Positions 38,772 through 50,501 of a DNA stretch of 64,000 bases are shown here, piece by piece; the first letter of the stretch is position 1, and every line of letters starts with the position of its first letter. The translations under genes were made by a program, and so were the position numbers. Below the pieces are notes generated by a model. That model was given only the letters and a program-made list of their open reading frames with translations, did not search any database and was not told the DNA's origin. The stretch is from Zygnema circumcarinatum (taxonomy: Eukaryota; Streptophyta; Zygnematophyceae; Zygnematales; Zygnemataceae), in contig CM074807.1 of NCBI GenBank assembly GCA_037447605.1, positions 2,510,141-2,574,140 on the forward strand, in the 5' to 3' direction.

Positions 38772-40024
38772 CAGCGCCATCATAGTTTTTGTACAATTGT
38801 CTATAGCTCCATTGGAATGTGATGAGCCTGCCAACACCAATTGCTTACCTCATGTGCGGCTCAACTCAATATCCTGTAAAGCGAATTTCGAATGAGAATC
38901 AGATCTGTTATCCTGGAACCAATGCTGCTCCTTATCACAAGGGATGGGCTTGTTTGTGGGTCAAATCTGGGTACGCGTGGCTGGCCCTAAGGAGTAAGGA
39001 AACCACGTAGTGTTGTGGCCCGAGCAGCCGCGTACAATCCGGCACAACGCGAAGCATCTGGTCGTGGACTAGAGCTGTTCAGCCGAACAGAGACGAGATC
39101 GTGCATGACTGCGGCTAGCGGCGACCTTGTTTGGAATGCCATCCTATTCAAAGTTTCGAGTGGCGACTACCGCTGCTCGTCCTCACCGAGAAGCGTCCAG
39201 GGGCTCTCATAAACGTTGATCGCGGACAGGCGCACCTGCGCCGTTGGATCGTACGTGTCCGACAATCACTCTTGCGTCGCTTGTCTGCGTGCCCGGAGAA
39301 TTTGCACCGTTGGATTTTCCTTCTTCAAATCGACGCCGTTGGCTGGTTGACAGTCGACCGACGCAACTGCCGCCGTCAGGTTTGCGCGATCCGTGGACGC
39401 ACTCACCCGCCCTCGCCCTCGCGTTGGACGCTTGGCAAGCTCCACCGTCCGTCGCCCTCGTCCGTACACGTGGCTGGCTCGTCAACAAGGTCTTCGACTT
39501 CGAGACTCGAGAGGCGCCCCCCGTACGGCCGAAGATCTTCGAACCACCACTGCCGTACGGCACTCTCGCAGCGCCCTCTCTGCGCTGCGCCACGTGGACG
39601 GCGGCCCGAGCAGCCCCCTTGCCGGTCGCCGCGTGTCGCGTGGAGGGCGGACGCGTCGCCGCGTGGCGCTCCCCAGCGTCCGCACCTCGCTTGTCGCGAT
39701 GGCCGGCGGCCGTTTGTCGCCTTGTGCCCTCCTCCTCGACCCTAGGGCTCGCTCATTCACTAGGGCCGCATCCAGGGCAGGGCAGAGCAGGGGCCTTGCA
39801 AGCAGCAGCTGTAGCAGCAGCAGCAGCAGGAGGGAGGTGGAGGGAGGACGAAGACGAGCAGGAGGAGGGAAAAGGAGGAAGGAGGAGGAGGGAGAGGAGG
39901 AGGAGGAGGGGAGGAGGTTAGAGGAGGAAGGAGGAGGAGGAGGAGGAGGAGGGAGAGGAGGAGAAGGAGGAGTCGCTTGTTGCTTACTCCCTTGCTCGCA
40001 AGTGGGAAAGGGTGGGGAGACGAG
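38772..40024. promoter_or_regulatory. 5' flank and leader of sucrose-phosphate synthase
   Basis: GC-rich from about 39,100 onward, giving long spurious frames on both strands. A purine tract of imperfect GAG/GGA repeats covers about 39,825-39,970, just before the start codon. No coding feature is supported. Confidence 0.5.
39825..39970. repeat. Purine (GGA/GAG)n tract before SPS
   Basis: Imperfect GAGGAG and AGGAGG units over about 150 bp ending ~55 bp before the SPS start codon. Confidence 0.85.
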
Positions 40025-43000
40025 ATGGCGAACGATTGGATTGGAGGCTATTTGGACGCCATGATGGACAGCGGTTCAGGGCTGCATGAGAAGAAAGGGG
40101 AGATGGAGAGAGAAACCCATGAAAAGTTTGCAACGACGAGGTATTTCATGAAGGAAATCACAGGCTCGAACGAGGAAGAACTGCATCGGACTTGGTTGAA
40201 GGTGAGTAATGCTATTGATGGCATGGAATGGAGTGGACAGGACTGGAGAGGAACGGGGAGAATTGCGTGTACGGTCTTTAATCAGAGATTGAGGTTGTGG
40301 AAAACCCTTTTTTCGTGCAGGCAACGGCGTTGAAGAATGCTCACGAGCGAGGAACACGAGTGGAGAATTTATGCTGGCGTATTTGGCACATCACAAGGAA
40401 GAAGAAGCAGGTCAGTCGCCAGTTATTGGCGAGGGGAAATTCTTGAGCACAGCACGCGGTGCTGCTGAACGCCAGTTTCTTTGGAAAGGATGACTTATTC
40501 AGATTCTGTGTCGTTTTGAATGCCGTGTAAATCGTTATGGTGCTGGTTGTAGATGAAATGGGAAGACGCCCAACGGCTTGCCCACCGCCAGCTCGAGATC
40601 GAGGAAGGGCGACTTGACGCTTCGGAGGATATGGCAGAAGATATGATGGAAGACAGTGACAAGGCTGACCTGCCGTCGGACTCTACAGCTGTACCTGGCG
40701 CCACTAGTCAAGCCGGAGATGAAAGAAACAACATTTCTGAAGGACAGGAGAAGCGGCTGTATGTGGTCATGATCAGGTATGCGTTCATAGAACAGCTGGA
40801 AAGGTGTGCCAGTGCACTTGTTTTTGATAAGTGACTGATGCAGGCACTAACTCTCGATCAGAGCGTTAATTTTCCTTGCAGTTTACACGGACTTGTTCGC
40901 GGCGACAATATGGAACTTGGCCGGGACTCCGATACTGGTGGTCAGGTGCATTCTCTATTTTACCCTGCAAGCACCGAGGACCTAGTTTTAAGATCTCATA
41001 GCCTAGATGTGCTTTTTATCTTGCACAAATCGAGAATGTACTTACCTGCCTCACGCGTTTGTCAAGAGGGTCAGTTTATAGTTCCAGAGCATCCAAGAAT
41101 TGTGTGAACATGGTGGAGAATGAATAAAATGTTTTCTTTCCGCTGCTGAAATCATTCTGGGTTCGTTCCTGGCGCGTAAAGGTTAAATATGTTGTGGAGT
41201 TCGCGCGCGCACTTGCGACTATGCCCGAAGTGTATCGTGTGGACCTCCTTACTCGACAGATACTTTCAAGCGAGGCAGGTTCCTGTACCCTCCATAACCT
41301 GTTACTGCAAGGAAACTAATAAAGCAGGAGCGTCGTCTTTTTTTGTTTAAGTGAAAATCCTTAGTCATTGGTCAGCAGTTAGTGTCAAGAATTGGTCGGC
41401 ACTGGGCAGCACCTTTCCTGAACACACGTTGTGCACATCCTGCAGGTTGATTGGAGCTATGGGGAGCCTACAGAGATGTTGTCAACAGGTGCATATGAGA
41501 TTGAAGGGGGTGGAGAGAGTGCCGGGGCCTATATCGTGCGCATCCCGTGCGGGCCACGCGAGAAGTACATTCCCAAGGAACAACTTTGGCCATGCGTTCC
41601 CGAGTTTGTTGACGGGGCACTGGCACACATTGTCCACATGTCCCGTGTTTTGGGAGATCAGATTAATGATGGAGAGCCAGTGTGGCCGCACATGATTCAT
41701 GGACACTATGCTGATGCCGGGGATATCGCAGCACTCTTGTCAGGGGCACTCAATGTCCCTATGATTCTAACAGGGCACTCGCTTGGACGCAATAAACTGG
41801 AGCAGCTTCTGAAGCAGGGAAGGCAGAGCCCGGAAGACATCAATGCAACCTACAAAATTATGAGACGTATAGAGGCGGAAGAATTTTCTCTTGATTCCGC
41901 TGAGCTTGTCGTCACAAGTACTCGTCAGGAAATAGACCAGCAATGGGGACTCTATGATGGTTTTGATGTAAAACTTGAACGCGTTCTGAGAGCACGTGCG
42001 AAGCGCGGTGTGAGTTGCCATGGCAGATTCATGCCCCGCATGACGGTAAGCTTTTTGAAGCAAGTTATTACCTTACTTCCGGTTAGACAGTCCCGAATAA
42101 GCTCTTTGTTGCATTAAACTTCTTCCGTCGCATGAATGTAATGGCAGAAGAGTGTATGCGTTATCGTGCATTGAGAACGTAAATATGCCAATTGTAAGGT
42201 GATGCCTCGTCTAACTCTGTTCGAAACTTCCTTGCTTGCAGGTTATTCCACCTGGAATGGATTTCAGCCATGTAACCGTCGAAACAGGTGACTTATCAGG
42301 AAACACTGATATGCTTACTGAAACGCCTACCTCTCCCAGGCCTGACCCTCCCATTTGGGCGGAGGTATGTGCTAGATAGAGACATTACTTTTTTTTCCAA
42401 AAAAAGTAATTGAACAGTTTTTAGATGCACTACACTGGCGCTTCTGTATTGGGTATCAACCAGAGGAAGTTGTTTTAGACGAACTGATGAGGTTTATCCA
42501 CCGACGACGAGCTTGTCGTAGACATGGTCTATTGACAACTTGGTTCTATTGAATGTTGGCACAGGTGATGCGCTTCTTGAGCAACCCACACAAGCCAATT
42601 ATCTTGGCACTCGCCCGGCCAGACCCCAAAAAAAATCTGGTGGCACTTGTGAAAGCTTACGGCGAATGCAAGCCTTTGCGTGAGCTTGCAAATATGGTAT
42701 AATTTTCACCCAAGTAATCTGTCGAGAATCTTTCTGAAAGCAATGTTGTACAGCTATTAGCTACTGCTGTGCATGTTGACCTTCGCACCCAACATTGGTG
42801 GAGCGTTACAAATTAATTTCTTGAGCATTCTGAGTGTTATGCAGGTTCTAATCATGGGCAATCGAGATGACATTGACGAGATGTCAAGTGCCAATGCTGA
42901 GGTGTTGACAACGGTGCTGAAGCTAATTGATCGCTATGATATGTACGGCCAAGTATCTTATCCTAAGCACCACAGGCAGAACGATGTCCCAGAGATATAT

Positions 43001-46000
43001 CGACTCGCAGCAAAATCCAAGGTCCTTCCCTCAATGTCTCCCTCGAACACTGTTTCCAGCATTGTTCTGCTCGGCTCGCTACGCAGCACTACCTTTTTTT
43101 TTTTTTAGACTGGAGCTAAGCAAATTTTGCATGCTTTGAGCAGGGTGTTTTTGTGAATCCCGCTCTCGTGGAACCATTCGGCTTGACTTTGATTGAGGTA
43201 AGCCTGAGATCCCTGAGCGCATTGGTCATCACAAAGATCTCAAAGGGGATGCATTGATCCAAGAAGGCACTGAAACAAGGATTCTGTGCCAAAAAAAGGG
43301 GGCAATTTCTAGTGTACTTTCCCGGCCTGTCTTATCTCCCTGTCTTCTCGTGATCCTTATCAAACCGTTAGCATCTGTATGCCTCTCTGTTGACTGTGGG
43401 ACTGTCCTTAGTACCTGCATTTGCTGTCTTACATACTGCGTTCTTCCTGCACTGCCCGTCTGCACAAGCGGCACACATTGGGCGAGGTGCTCCTGTGGCT
43501 CGGCTGTCGTTTAGTGATACGATGTTTTTTGGGAAATGGGATATGCAGGCAGCTGCTTACGGCCTTCCTATGGTGGCTACTAAGAACGGAGGTCCAGTGG
43601 ACATTGCGAAGGTGCGGTTAACAAAAAACAAACGCTAGTTTGTTAGAACGCTCTAGTATCACCCTTGAAAAGAGTTGCTTAATACCCGGTAACTGAATGT
43701 GCTGCACCCTCGTTAGCTATGATATTCATTCATTTGCAATAGTATATAACTGTGATCTGGAATCTCATCGACATTAACTCTCGCCAGCTGACTCAAGGTC
43801 AAAGGTCGAAATACAGCCAACAGACCAATGGAAGAGGGAAGACAGATTCTCAGACCCAGACCGAAAGATTTCACTCAATTCTGAAATGGTGCTGTGCTGC
43901 AGGCCTTGAGCAATGGAGTGCTCATAGATCCTCACGACCAAGCTGCTATTGCAGAAGCTCTGCTGAAACTCATTGGTGATCGTGCAACTTGGGATACATG
44001 TCACAAGAACGGGCTCCGCAACATCCACCTGTACAGCTGGCCTGAACACTGTAGAACCTATTTGTCAAAAGTGGCCATGTGTCGACTCCGTCATCCAGTT
44101 TGGCGAGGGGATGCGATTTGGGATGGGGGGGATGCCGAGTCACACGGGGACTCTTTACGAGATGTTCGCGACTTGTCGTTGGCCCTTTCAGTGGATGGGA
44201 AAGGTCTGAACGGATCCCTCACGAGTGGCGCAGATCTTGAAAAGTTTCTATCAGAGCGAGAGCAAGCAATTCAGCAACCAGGGCTCTCTCGCAGGGCAGC
44301 CGGGTCGAGGAGCACGGGTTTGCAGCCCATGCAAGAGGAATCTGAAGCAGATGGCTTTCCTCAACTCAGTGGAGTATCACCTGGAAGCTTCATGAGAAGC
44401 AGGAAAGGGCTGATTGTTGTTTCAGTTGACAGCTATGATAGCTCAGGAGAAGCAGGAGCTGCCTTCACAAAAGTGATCAAGGCTGTCGTTGACTCTGTCA
44501 ATTCCGGAAAACTTGATAAGAGCAGAGGATTGGTTGTATCTACAGCGCTCTCAGGAACCGAAGTAGTTAAATGGTTGAGCTCTAGTGGCATTGGCCTTGG
44601 CAGCGTAGATCTTATCATCGCAGGAAGTGGAAGTGAGCTTTATTACGTGTGCAACGGGCAACTTGTGCCTGACAGCGACTATGAAGCGCACATTGAGTAT
44701 CGGTGGGGAGGTGATGGGGTCCGAAAGTCGATGTCTCGAGTAATTGCTGCTTCAAACAACTCAGGAGAAAATGGTAATTTCCAGCAACATGGACTGGTGG
44801 AGGACTCACAGAGAAGCGGATCTCGCCGATTGGCCTACAAAGTGCTGGACCCGTCTCAGGTATACTCCCAACCGAATTTGAGTTTCACTCAGCACCTGTG
44901 AGCCATCTTCATGTTTAATGCTGTGCTGCTTTCATCACGATGTTTAGCACCTTCAATCTGCTGTGGAGGTTAAAGTTGGAAGCATAGAGGGTTGACGCTG
45001 CGGAGGCTGTGGCTGTGAGGCAGGTCCCGGCCGCACTCGAGCTGCGAAAGCGTCTGAGAATGCGGGGATTGCGCTGTCACGTCGTGTACTGCCGTTCTGG
45101 AACAGCGCTGCACCTTCTTCCCGTGCATGCGTCACGAGCACAGGCGCTGAGGTGAGTACTCCACGAGCTGCTTTGTGGGATGAACCCGAACATTCAGGCT
45201 AAGAAACAAGCTTGTTTATTTTGGTCTTTGCTGGCTCTGAAATGCTTTTGGCTTGAATGGGATGGATTTCCCATTTGATCCCTGATCTTTTGAACACGGC
45301 AAGTTGAGTGGCCGAAGGAGCGATGGATTTTGTGCAGGTTATGATTGCAGACTCTGTGTCTTGTTTTTCTTGCGTTTCAAATAAACTTGTCAGTAACCAA
45401 TTTTGCACAAGACAGGTTGAGACACCCTCTGTGGAATATGGTTTACTTAATAATACATACAATACTTGAGATTTCATGGGACTTCTTGAAGTAGTGTGAT
45501 GCAACCCAACCTCCATTTTTCATTCTTAAATTTGTTGATTTTCACGAACCAGTAAGTGGATACTCATTTGCTTCCTCCAGAGTCATGCATGTCGTCCCAA
45601 CAGTTCTACTCACATAATGTGCGAAATGCTCTTCACTATTTCTATCAGAAAGAACTGTGCTTCTTATCATGTTCCCTTACGAGACATTCTCGGCTGATAA
45701 GAGAAGGCTTCTTGTATCCCTTTGCTTAAGTTGAGCGCTGACTGGTTGATAACGGCTTGGTTTGGGCCGCAGATATCTATTCGTCCGATGGGGCATCGAT
45801 GTGTCCAACATGACCATGGTGGTGGGCTCCGGCGGAGACAGCGACTACTCAGAGATGCTGGCGGGCGTGCATCGCACACTGGTGGTAGACGTGGATGGCT
45901 GCCTCGCGGCAGGGCCTGCACGCTCGCTGCTGGGCAACCTCACAGACGAGGAGTCCCAACACGCGGCAAACTTACACAAGATTGAGCTGAAGGATGACGT

Positions 46001-46046
46001 TGAAGGAGCCCTAATCAATGCCTTGGGAAAATCCAACAAACAATAG
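40025..46046 (+). CDS. SPS: Sucrose-phosphate synthase
   Basis: Makes sucrose-6-phosphate from UDP-glucose and fructose-6-phosphate in the cytosol. Fourteen exons: 40025-40201, 40321-40410, 40553-40776, 40882-40945, 41182-41274, 41446-42045, 42242-42364, 42565-42696, 42845-43021, 43144-43197, 43549-43611, 43903-44859, 44988-45151, 45773-46046; 1,063 aa, the plant length, phases close. N-terminus [17 protein letters not shown] as in plant SPS. GT4 domain motifs: [72 protein letters not shown] and [15 protein letters not shown]. The C-terminal phosphatase-like domain shows [26 protein letters not shown] and [14 protein letters not shown]. The segment before RLYVVMIS lacks the RISS phosphosite of angiosperm enzymes. 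The exon ending at 41274 seems to use a GC donor. Confidence 0.97.
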
Positions 46047-46519
46047 CATGAGGCGAACACGGCACTCCGTGCATCATAGAAAAACAAAATGCGAACTGCA
46101 GGACTCTGTACAATACTCTCATGGTAGGTGAGGCTTGTGCGGCCCCATGCCTTTAAGCGCAGTTTTTTGAATCGGCAATTGCTCTTGAGGTCGGTCGTTT
46201 CTCATTATTCAGGCGCAGGGTCAAACGAATGGAGGCGTTAAGCAGAGGGAAATGTTCTGAGATGTCATTGTTGTACTGTAAATGAACAAATTTTGTAACG
46301 AAATTGTAACTGTAACATCTCTGGCTCGCACAAGTCAACGCCGAGGACGATGTATGCAAGTGGTTTAACCTTCTGCTAAACTCATTTATTTTAACATCCA
46401 ACCCACCCTTCTTGGCAGCCCTGAAATGAACCACCCTCAGGCAAAGCAGAAAACCAGAGGGACACCACGCCACCACTCGGTCACAGCTTCAAAAGAAAGA
46501 CGAGATCCGCCCGGTGCAC
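46047..46519. other. Convergent 3' spacer between SPS and SnRK1
   Basis: 473 bp between the two stop codons. It holds only 3' UTR sequence; no open frame or structured element was recognised. Confidence 0.6.
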
Positions 46520-49211
46520 TCACGGCAACAAAACATTGGCCTTTAATATCGTGCTCTGAAACTCCGTACAGAAATCAAAAACCACGAGTGGAGACAGCCC
46601 CCATAAGAAACAAAAATCTATAATGCATTTGCGGCCCTCTCCCCTGTACAGCTGCACCTCAAACCGCAGGTCTGCCGCCGCTGAAGCAGTACTGCTCTCC
46701 TCGTCCCGCACGCCCTCCAATTCCGAGCTCCCATTGTCCACGCTAAGTCCCTCCACCCGCCGCATGGGACTATGCAGATCAATGTCAGCCTCTCTAGCGG
46801 GTCGCTTTCTAACTGCTCCCCTTTGTCTGCCTATTAAAACCCTAAGATTGGCCTCCCTCTGCCAGGGTCTCCTGCATTTGAGACTGTAGGGCCCAAGCCG
46901 CTTCCAACTCACTCTCAGACTCTTTAGGGCAGAAAGCACCCGCTGCATGGCTTCCTGCCCCGAGGCCTCCACTGTGATCCCCGGATCCCACCTGGCCTGT
47001 CCCCATATGCGGTGCTGTAGCTGTCCATCTTCTGACCATGGAGTGACACCCCACTGCTCCGCTCTGCCACCTGACATGCATCCTCCCTCTCTATCACCGA
47101 CAGGCCCTGCTGGGGAGGTTCCTTCCTCCGGCGACGACATCCCCCTCACACCGTCGGCACGATCGTCTCTCCTCTCGCTGGGACTGGCCTGCTGTGCACT
47201 GCTACTAGATACCGCCTCCCCTTCAGCAAGGTCGGTCCCTCGAAGCTGTATGATGTCCTGAGGAATGAACCACGGCAGAAACCATGGATGCCGCCGCACT
47301 TCGGGAATGGTGGCCCGCAGCGTGGGGTCGACCACCAGAAGGCGCGCCAAAAGGTCCTGAGCAGCAGGAGAGGCGTGGGCTGGTCGAGGATATGCAGCTA
47401 CCTTTATTTTCTGGTAAAGTGCGGCATGGCTCTTTTCGTCAAAAGGCAGGCGCCCACAGAGCAGTGTGTAAAGCACCACTCCACAGCCCCACAAGTCTAC
47501 TTCTGGCCCACAATATGGGCGTCCGCATATAACTTCTGGAGCAGCATAATTAGGGCTTCCGCAACTAGTCGTAAGGAAGTGGCCCTCACGCATGATGTTC
47601 CCGAGACCGAAATCAGCAATCTTCACAGTCCAGTGGGCGTCCAGGAGGATGTTCTCCGGCTTCAAGTCGCGATGCGCCACCATGCGCCTGTGACAGCACT
47701 CAAGCCCTGCAATCATTTGCTGAAAGATGCGGCGAGCTTCACCCTCAGATAATCGGCCTCGCTCTGTGATGTACTCGAACAGCTCTCCATTCTGTGCGTA
47801 CTCCATCACCAGCACGATGTACCTGAGAGCCATAATGAGAGAAACCCATTCAAAGATTGTGGGATGTAACCAGACAGTTCATGCTTTGCATTCAGAAATT
47901 ATCTTTCCTGTACATTCCGTAAACCACAAGCGCAGTTTCATTCCATATATATCAAACCCACGACCAGATGAACAAAAAATGAAATGTTCCAGACAATTTT
48001 AATACACAACAAGCCAAGCGTAGTCATCTTACATGTGTGTTGCAGCCTACAGCCCGAACATAATCATCCCCGCTACATGTGAGGTTGCCCAGGACTCCAA
48101 AAAGCTCAAATTACCTGTGACAGGCTAAAATCAAACTATAAACCTCGTGTCACGTCGTTATACACTCTAGTGCTGCGTTTGGTTTCACACTCCAGAGCTA
48201 ACATGCCTGTTGTAGTCTAAAGAGGAAGGGCGAACCTCTCCTTCGAATACAGATGCAATGAGCTTAATGAAGTCATCCAATGCCATTCTCAGCTACTGGA
48301 GTTGGCTAGGTAGTATTAAAAGTCCCAAACAATAATTCAGGAACAACCTCGGCAAAGAGGAGAGGGGAACACTAGAGGAATGGAAGCCTAAACTTAGACA
48401 TATTTGTCGGATTTGGAGAAGGTTTTTTGAGGAAGAATGAGCTTGCAATGACAGTTGGCATGCAAACATTACAGGTTACTAGACACGAGGGAAAAAATGT
48501 TTGTTTTCTAACTTTCAAGCAACGACCGAAGAAAAACAGACAGTTTGGCAACGTGTTTAATCCTTCGACCCACTTGCTCTAATACTCGCAGGCAAACAAG
48601 AACCTTTCCGATAGAAAAACCTACTTAATCAAACTGCAAGTTGCGAGGATAATCCGCATTTCCTGTTTCAGCATAGAACGAGAACAGAGCTCCCTCGTAC
48701 CAACTTAAAATCCAATCCCCTCTCTCCTCCTCCACTCCCCTTTCCTTCCGTTCCCTTTCCTTCCAACACGCCACTCTTTTCCAAGCTCATCCCTCCACCG
48801 TGGAATCTTAGTAGACTCCCAACTCTTACTTGATTCCTCCCCCTTTTCCCTCTCCCACCCCTCCCCGCTCCTACCGCTCCTCTCCAACTCTCCCCCCAAC
48901 CCTCTCCCTCCCTTCCCTGCTCACCTAGGCGTCTCCCGCACGTCGTACAACCTGATGATGTTCGGATGCTTCAAGCGCAGCAGAATGTCGATCTCCCTCC
49001 GCACCTTCTCCTCCATGCCGAGCTCCACGATGCGCTCCTTCTTCAGCGTCTTCACCGCCACGCGTGCGTGCGTCTCGCGGTGCTCCATGAGGAACACGCG
49101 CCCAAAGGAGCCCGCGCCGAGCTGCAGCCGCGGGCCGTACTGAGGGAGAGCCTCCTCCGCCGCGCGCAGAGAGGGGGGCCGGCTCGCGGCGATGCGGCGG
49201 GAGTCCGCCAT
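46520..49211 (-). CDS. SNRK1: SnRK1/AMPK-type protein kinase catalytic subunit
   Basis: Energy-sensing Ser/Thr kinase. Two exons on the minus strand: 48925-49211 and 46520-47822; 529 aa, phases close. Kinase motifs: LGAGSFGRVF with the ATP-binding Lys ~54 (VAVK), EEKVRREIDILLRLKHPNII, HRDLKPEN (Asp ~148), DFG ~166, activation loop FLTTSCGSPNYAAPE with the AMPK-type Thr ~181, and GPEVDLWGCGVVLY. The kinase ends near HPWF. A Ser/Gly-rich stretch of about 100 residues follows where AMPK/SnRK1 proteins carry a UBA/autoinhibitory segment; I see no UBA pattern and no DNRF-like motif. The C-terminus keeps the KA1-type regulatory region (ALKSLRVSWKRLGPYSLKCR and FEVQLYRG...FDFCTEFQ). It is a divergent SNF1-family member rather than SnRK2/3, which lack that C-terminus. 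Confidence 0.93.
48715..48915. repeat. Pyrimidine-rich tract in SnRK1 intron
   Basis: A C/T-biased low-complexity run on the plus strand (purine-rich on the transcript), adjacent to the 5' splice site of the single intron (47823-48924). Confidence 0.7.
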
Positions 49212-50501
49212 GGCTGGTGGAGAAGGAAGGGAGAGGGAGCCCGGAACTTTAACAAGGGGACTGACTCATTTTTCCAGGAAAGCCTGTCTGTACAAATAAT
49301 AGGGTTTGGAGGAGTGTCGGCGAGGAAGCCTCTCGCTGACGGAGAGGGAGAGAGGGGAGGAGTGCTTTATTTGGAGTGGCATAGGTGCCCGAGGACACGG
49401 GAGGGAGAGGGAAGGGAGGGAGGGGGAGGGAGGGAGAGGGAGGGAGGTAGGGAGGGAGAGGGAGGGCGGCAAGGAGGGAGAAGAGCTGACGAGAGCGGCG
49501 GAGGGCGCTGCCACGTGGCCGCCTCGCTCCCACTTTCCAGCAGCGCCTGTCAGACGCAGAAGGGTCCCGCTCCCGCCGTCAACTTGGGAACGGAACTGAG
49601 CGGGGGTCTATGTCTAAGCGCTCCGTCGCGCGATGGAAACGGTCAAGTCGAACAGGCTGTGAACGGGACGCGACTACACTTCAACAAAAGGAGCCGCTAC
49701 ATGTGAAGAATCCAGACCAGTTTCGTCAGTAACCACGAGAGCGTAGATTTTCGCAGGGAACAACGCTCGCGAGCACGATGTTGGACCACTCAGCGACGAT
49801 CACGTGTCGTTTCCCTGCCACTCCGTTGGTGGAAGCTTTTGAACATGCCACGTGGCGGGAAACCATTCGCCGGAACAAAAAAGTGGATAAGGATCGGCCA
49901 CGTCACCCCGAGGCTTCTAAGCACTTTCCTCTCCCCAGCCCGCCATTGGCTGAGCCCAAAACCGTAACTGTCCACGTGGCGTGGCATTACGAAAAACCGT
50001 AACGCCACGTGGCACTGCACGGGCGGGATGGGGGACACCTTCCCCAGGAGGAATCGAACCCGCGACAGCGACCGGCCAGGCCGGTTTTTGTTTAAAACCT
50101 GTCGTGAGGGCGGCGACCGCAGCCGTCGATGCGGCCGCCATCGACGGCTGCAGAGGCTGCGCTTTGAGCCGCCTCGGTTCCTTCGCGGCGGAGGACGCGA
50201 ACTGAGCTCGCTCAATACGTTCACAGATGGGGGGTTGGCACGGAGTGGCGAGGCCCAACCATTGGAACAAATGGGGGGATTACGGGCCCACAAACTGCAT
50301 GCAAATTAGAAATGGAAGTGGCGTTGATCTCACGTATTGATCTCTCATGCAAAAATTCACTTTGGCGAGACCATAAACATGCCACTTTCCTTCCCATAAT
50401 CATGGCTCCAATCCAATTTCGATGCTTCCAGTCCAAGCCAACCTCCCCCTGAACCCTCCCCCACCCCACCCCGAACCTTTGTACACCAAGCCTCCCCCGC
50501 A
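49212..50501. promoter_or_regulatory. Upstream region of SnRK1 with five G-boxes
   Basis: Between the VPS3-like stop codon and the SnRK1 start. Five CACGTG cores lie at 49512, 49801, 49849, 49973 and 50006, several in the full GCCACGTGGC context bound by plant bZIP, bHLH and BZR factors. The last two form arms of an imperfect inverted repeat (49972-50012). A G-run tract (49399-49480) lies in the proximal leader. No gene is recognised. Confidence 0.7.
49399..49480 (+). repeat. G-run tract with quadruplex potential
   Basis: More than a dozen GGG runs separated by one to a few bases (GGGAGGG units) on the plus strand, complementary to the SnRK1 leader transcript. It satisfies the simple pattern for G-quadruplex formation several times over. 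Confidence 0.75.

Noticed and set aside
39131-40064. Several ~200-codon frames on both strands upstream of SPS
   Set aside because: GC-rich, low in stop codons, mutually overlapping, no recognisable family; fits SPS leader sequence.
50045-50085. tRNA-like B-box (GGTTCGATTCC on the minus strand)
   Set aside because: No matching A-box, D-arm or acceptor stem can be formed around it; at most a tRNA-derived fragment.
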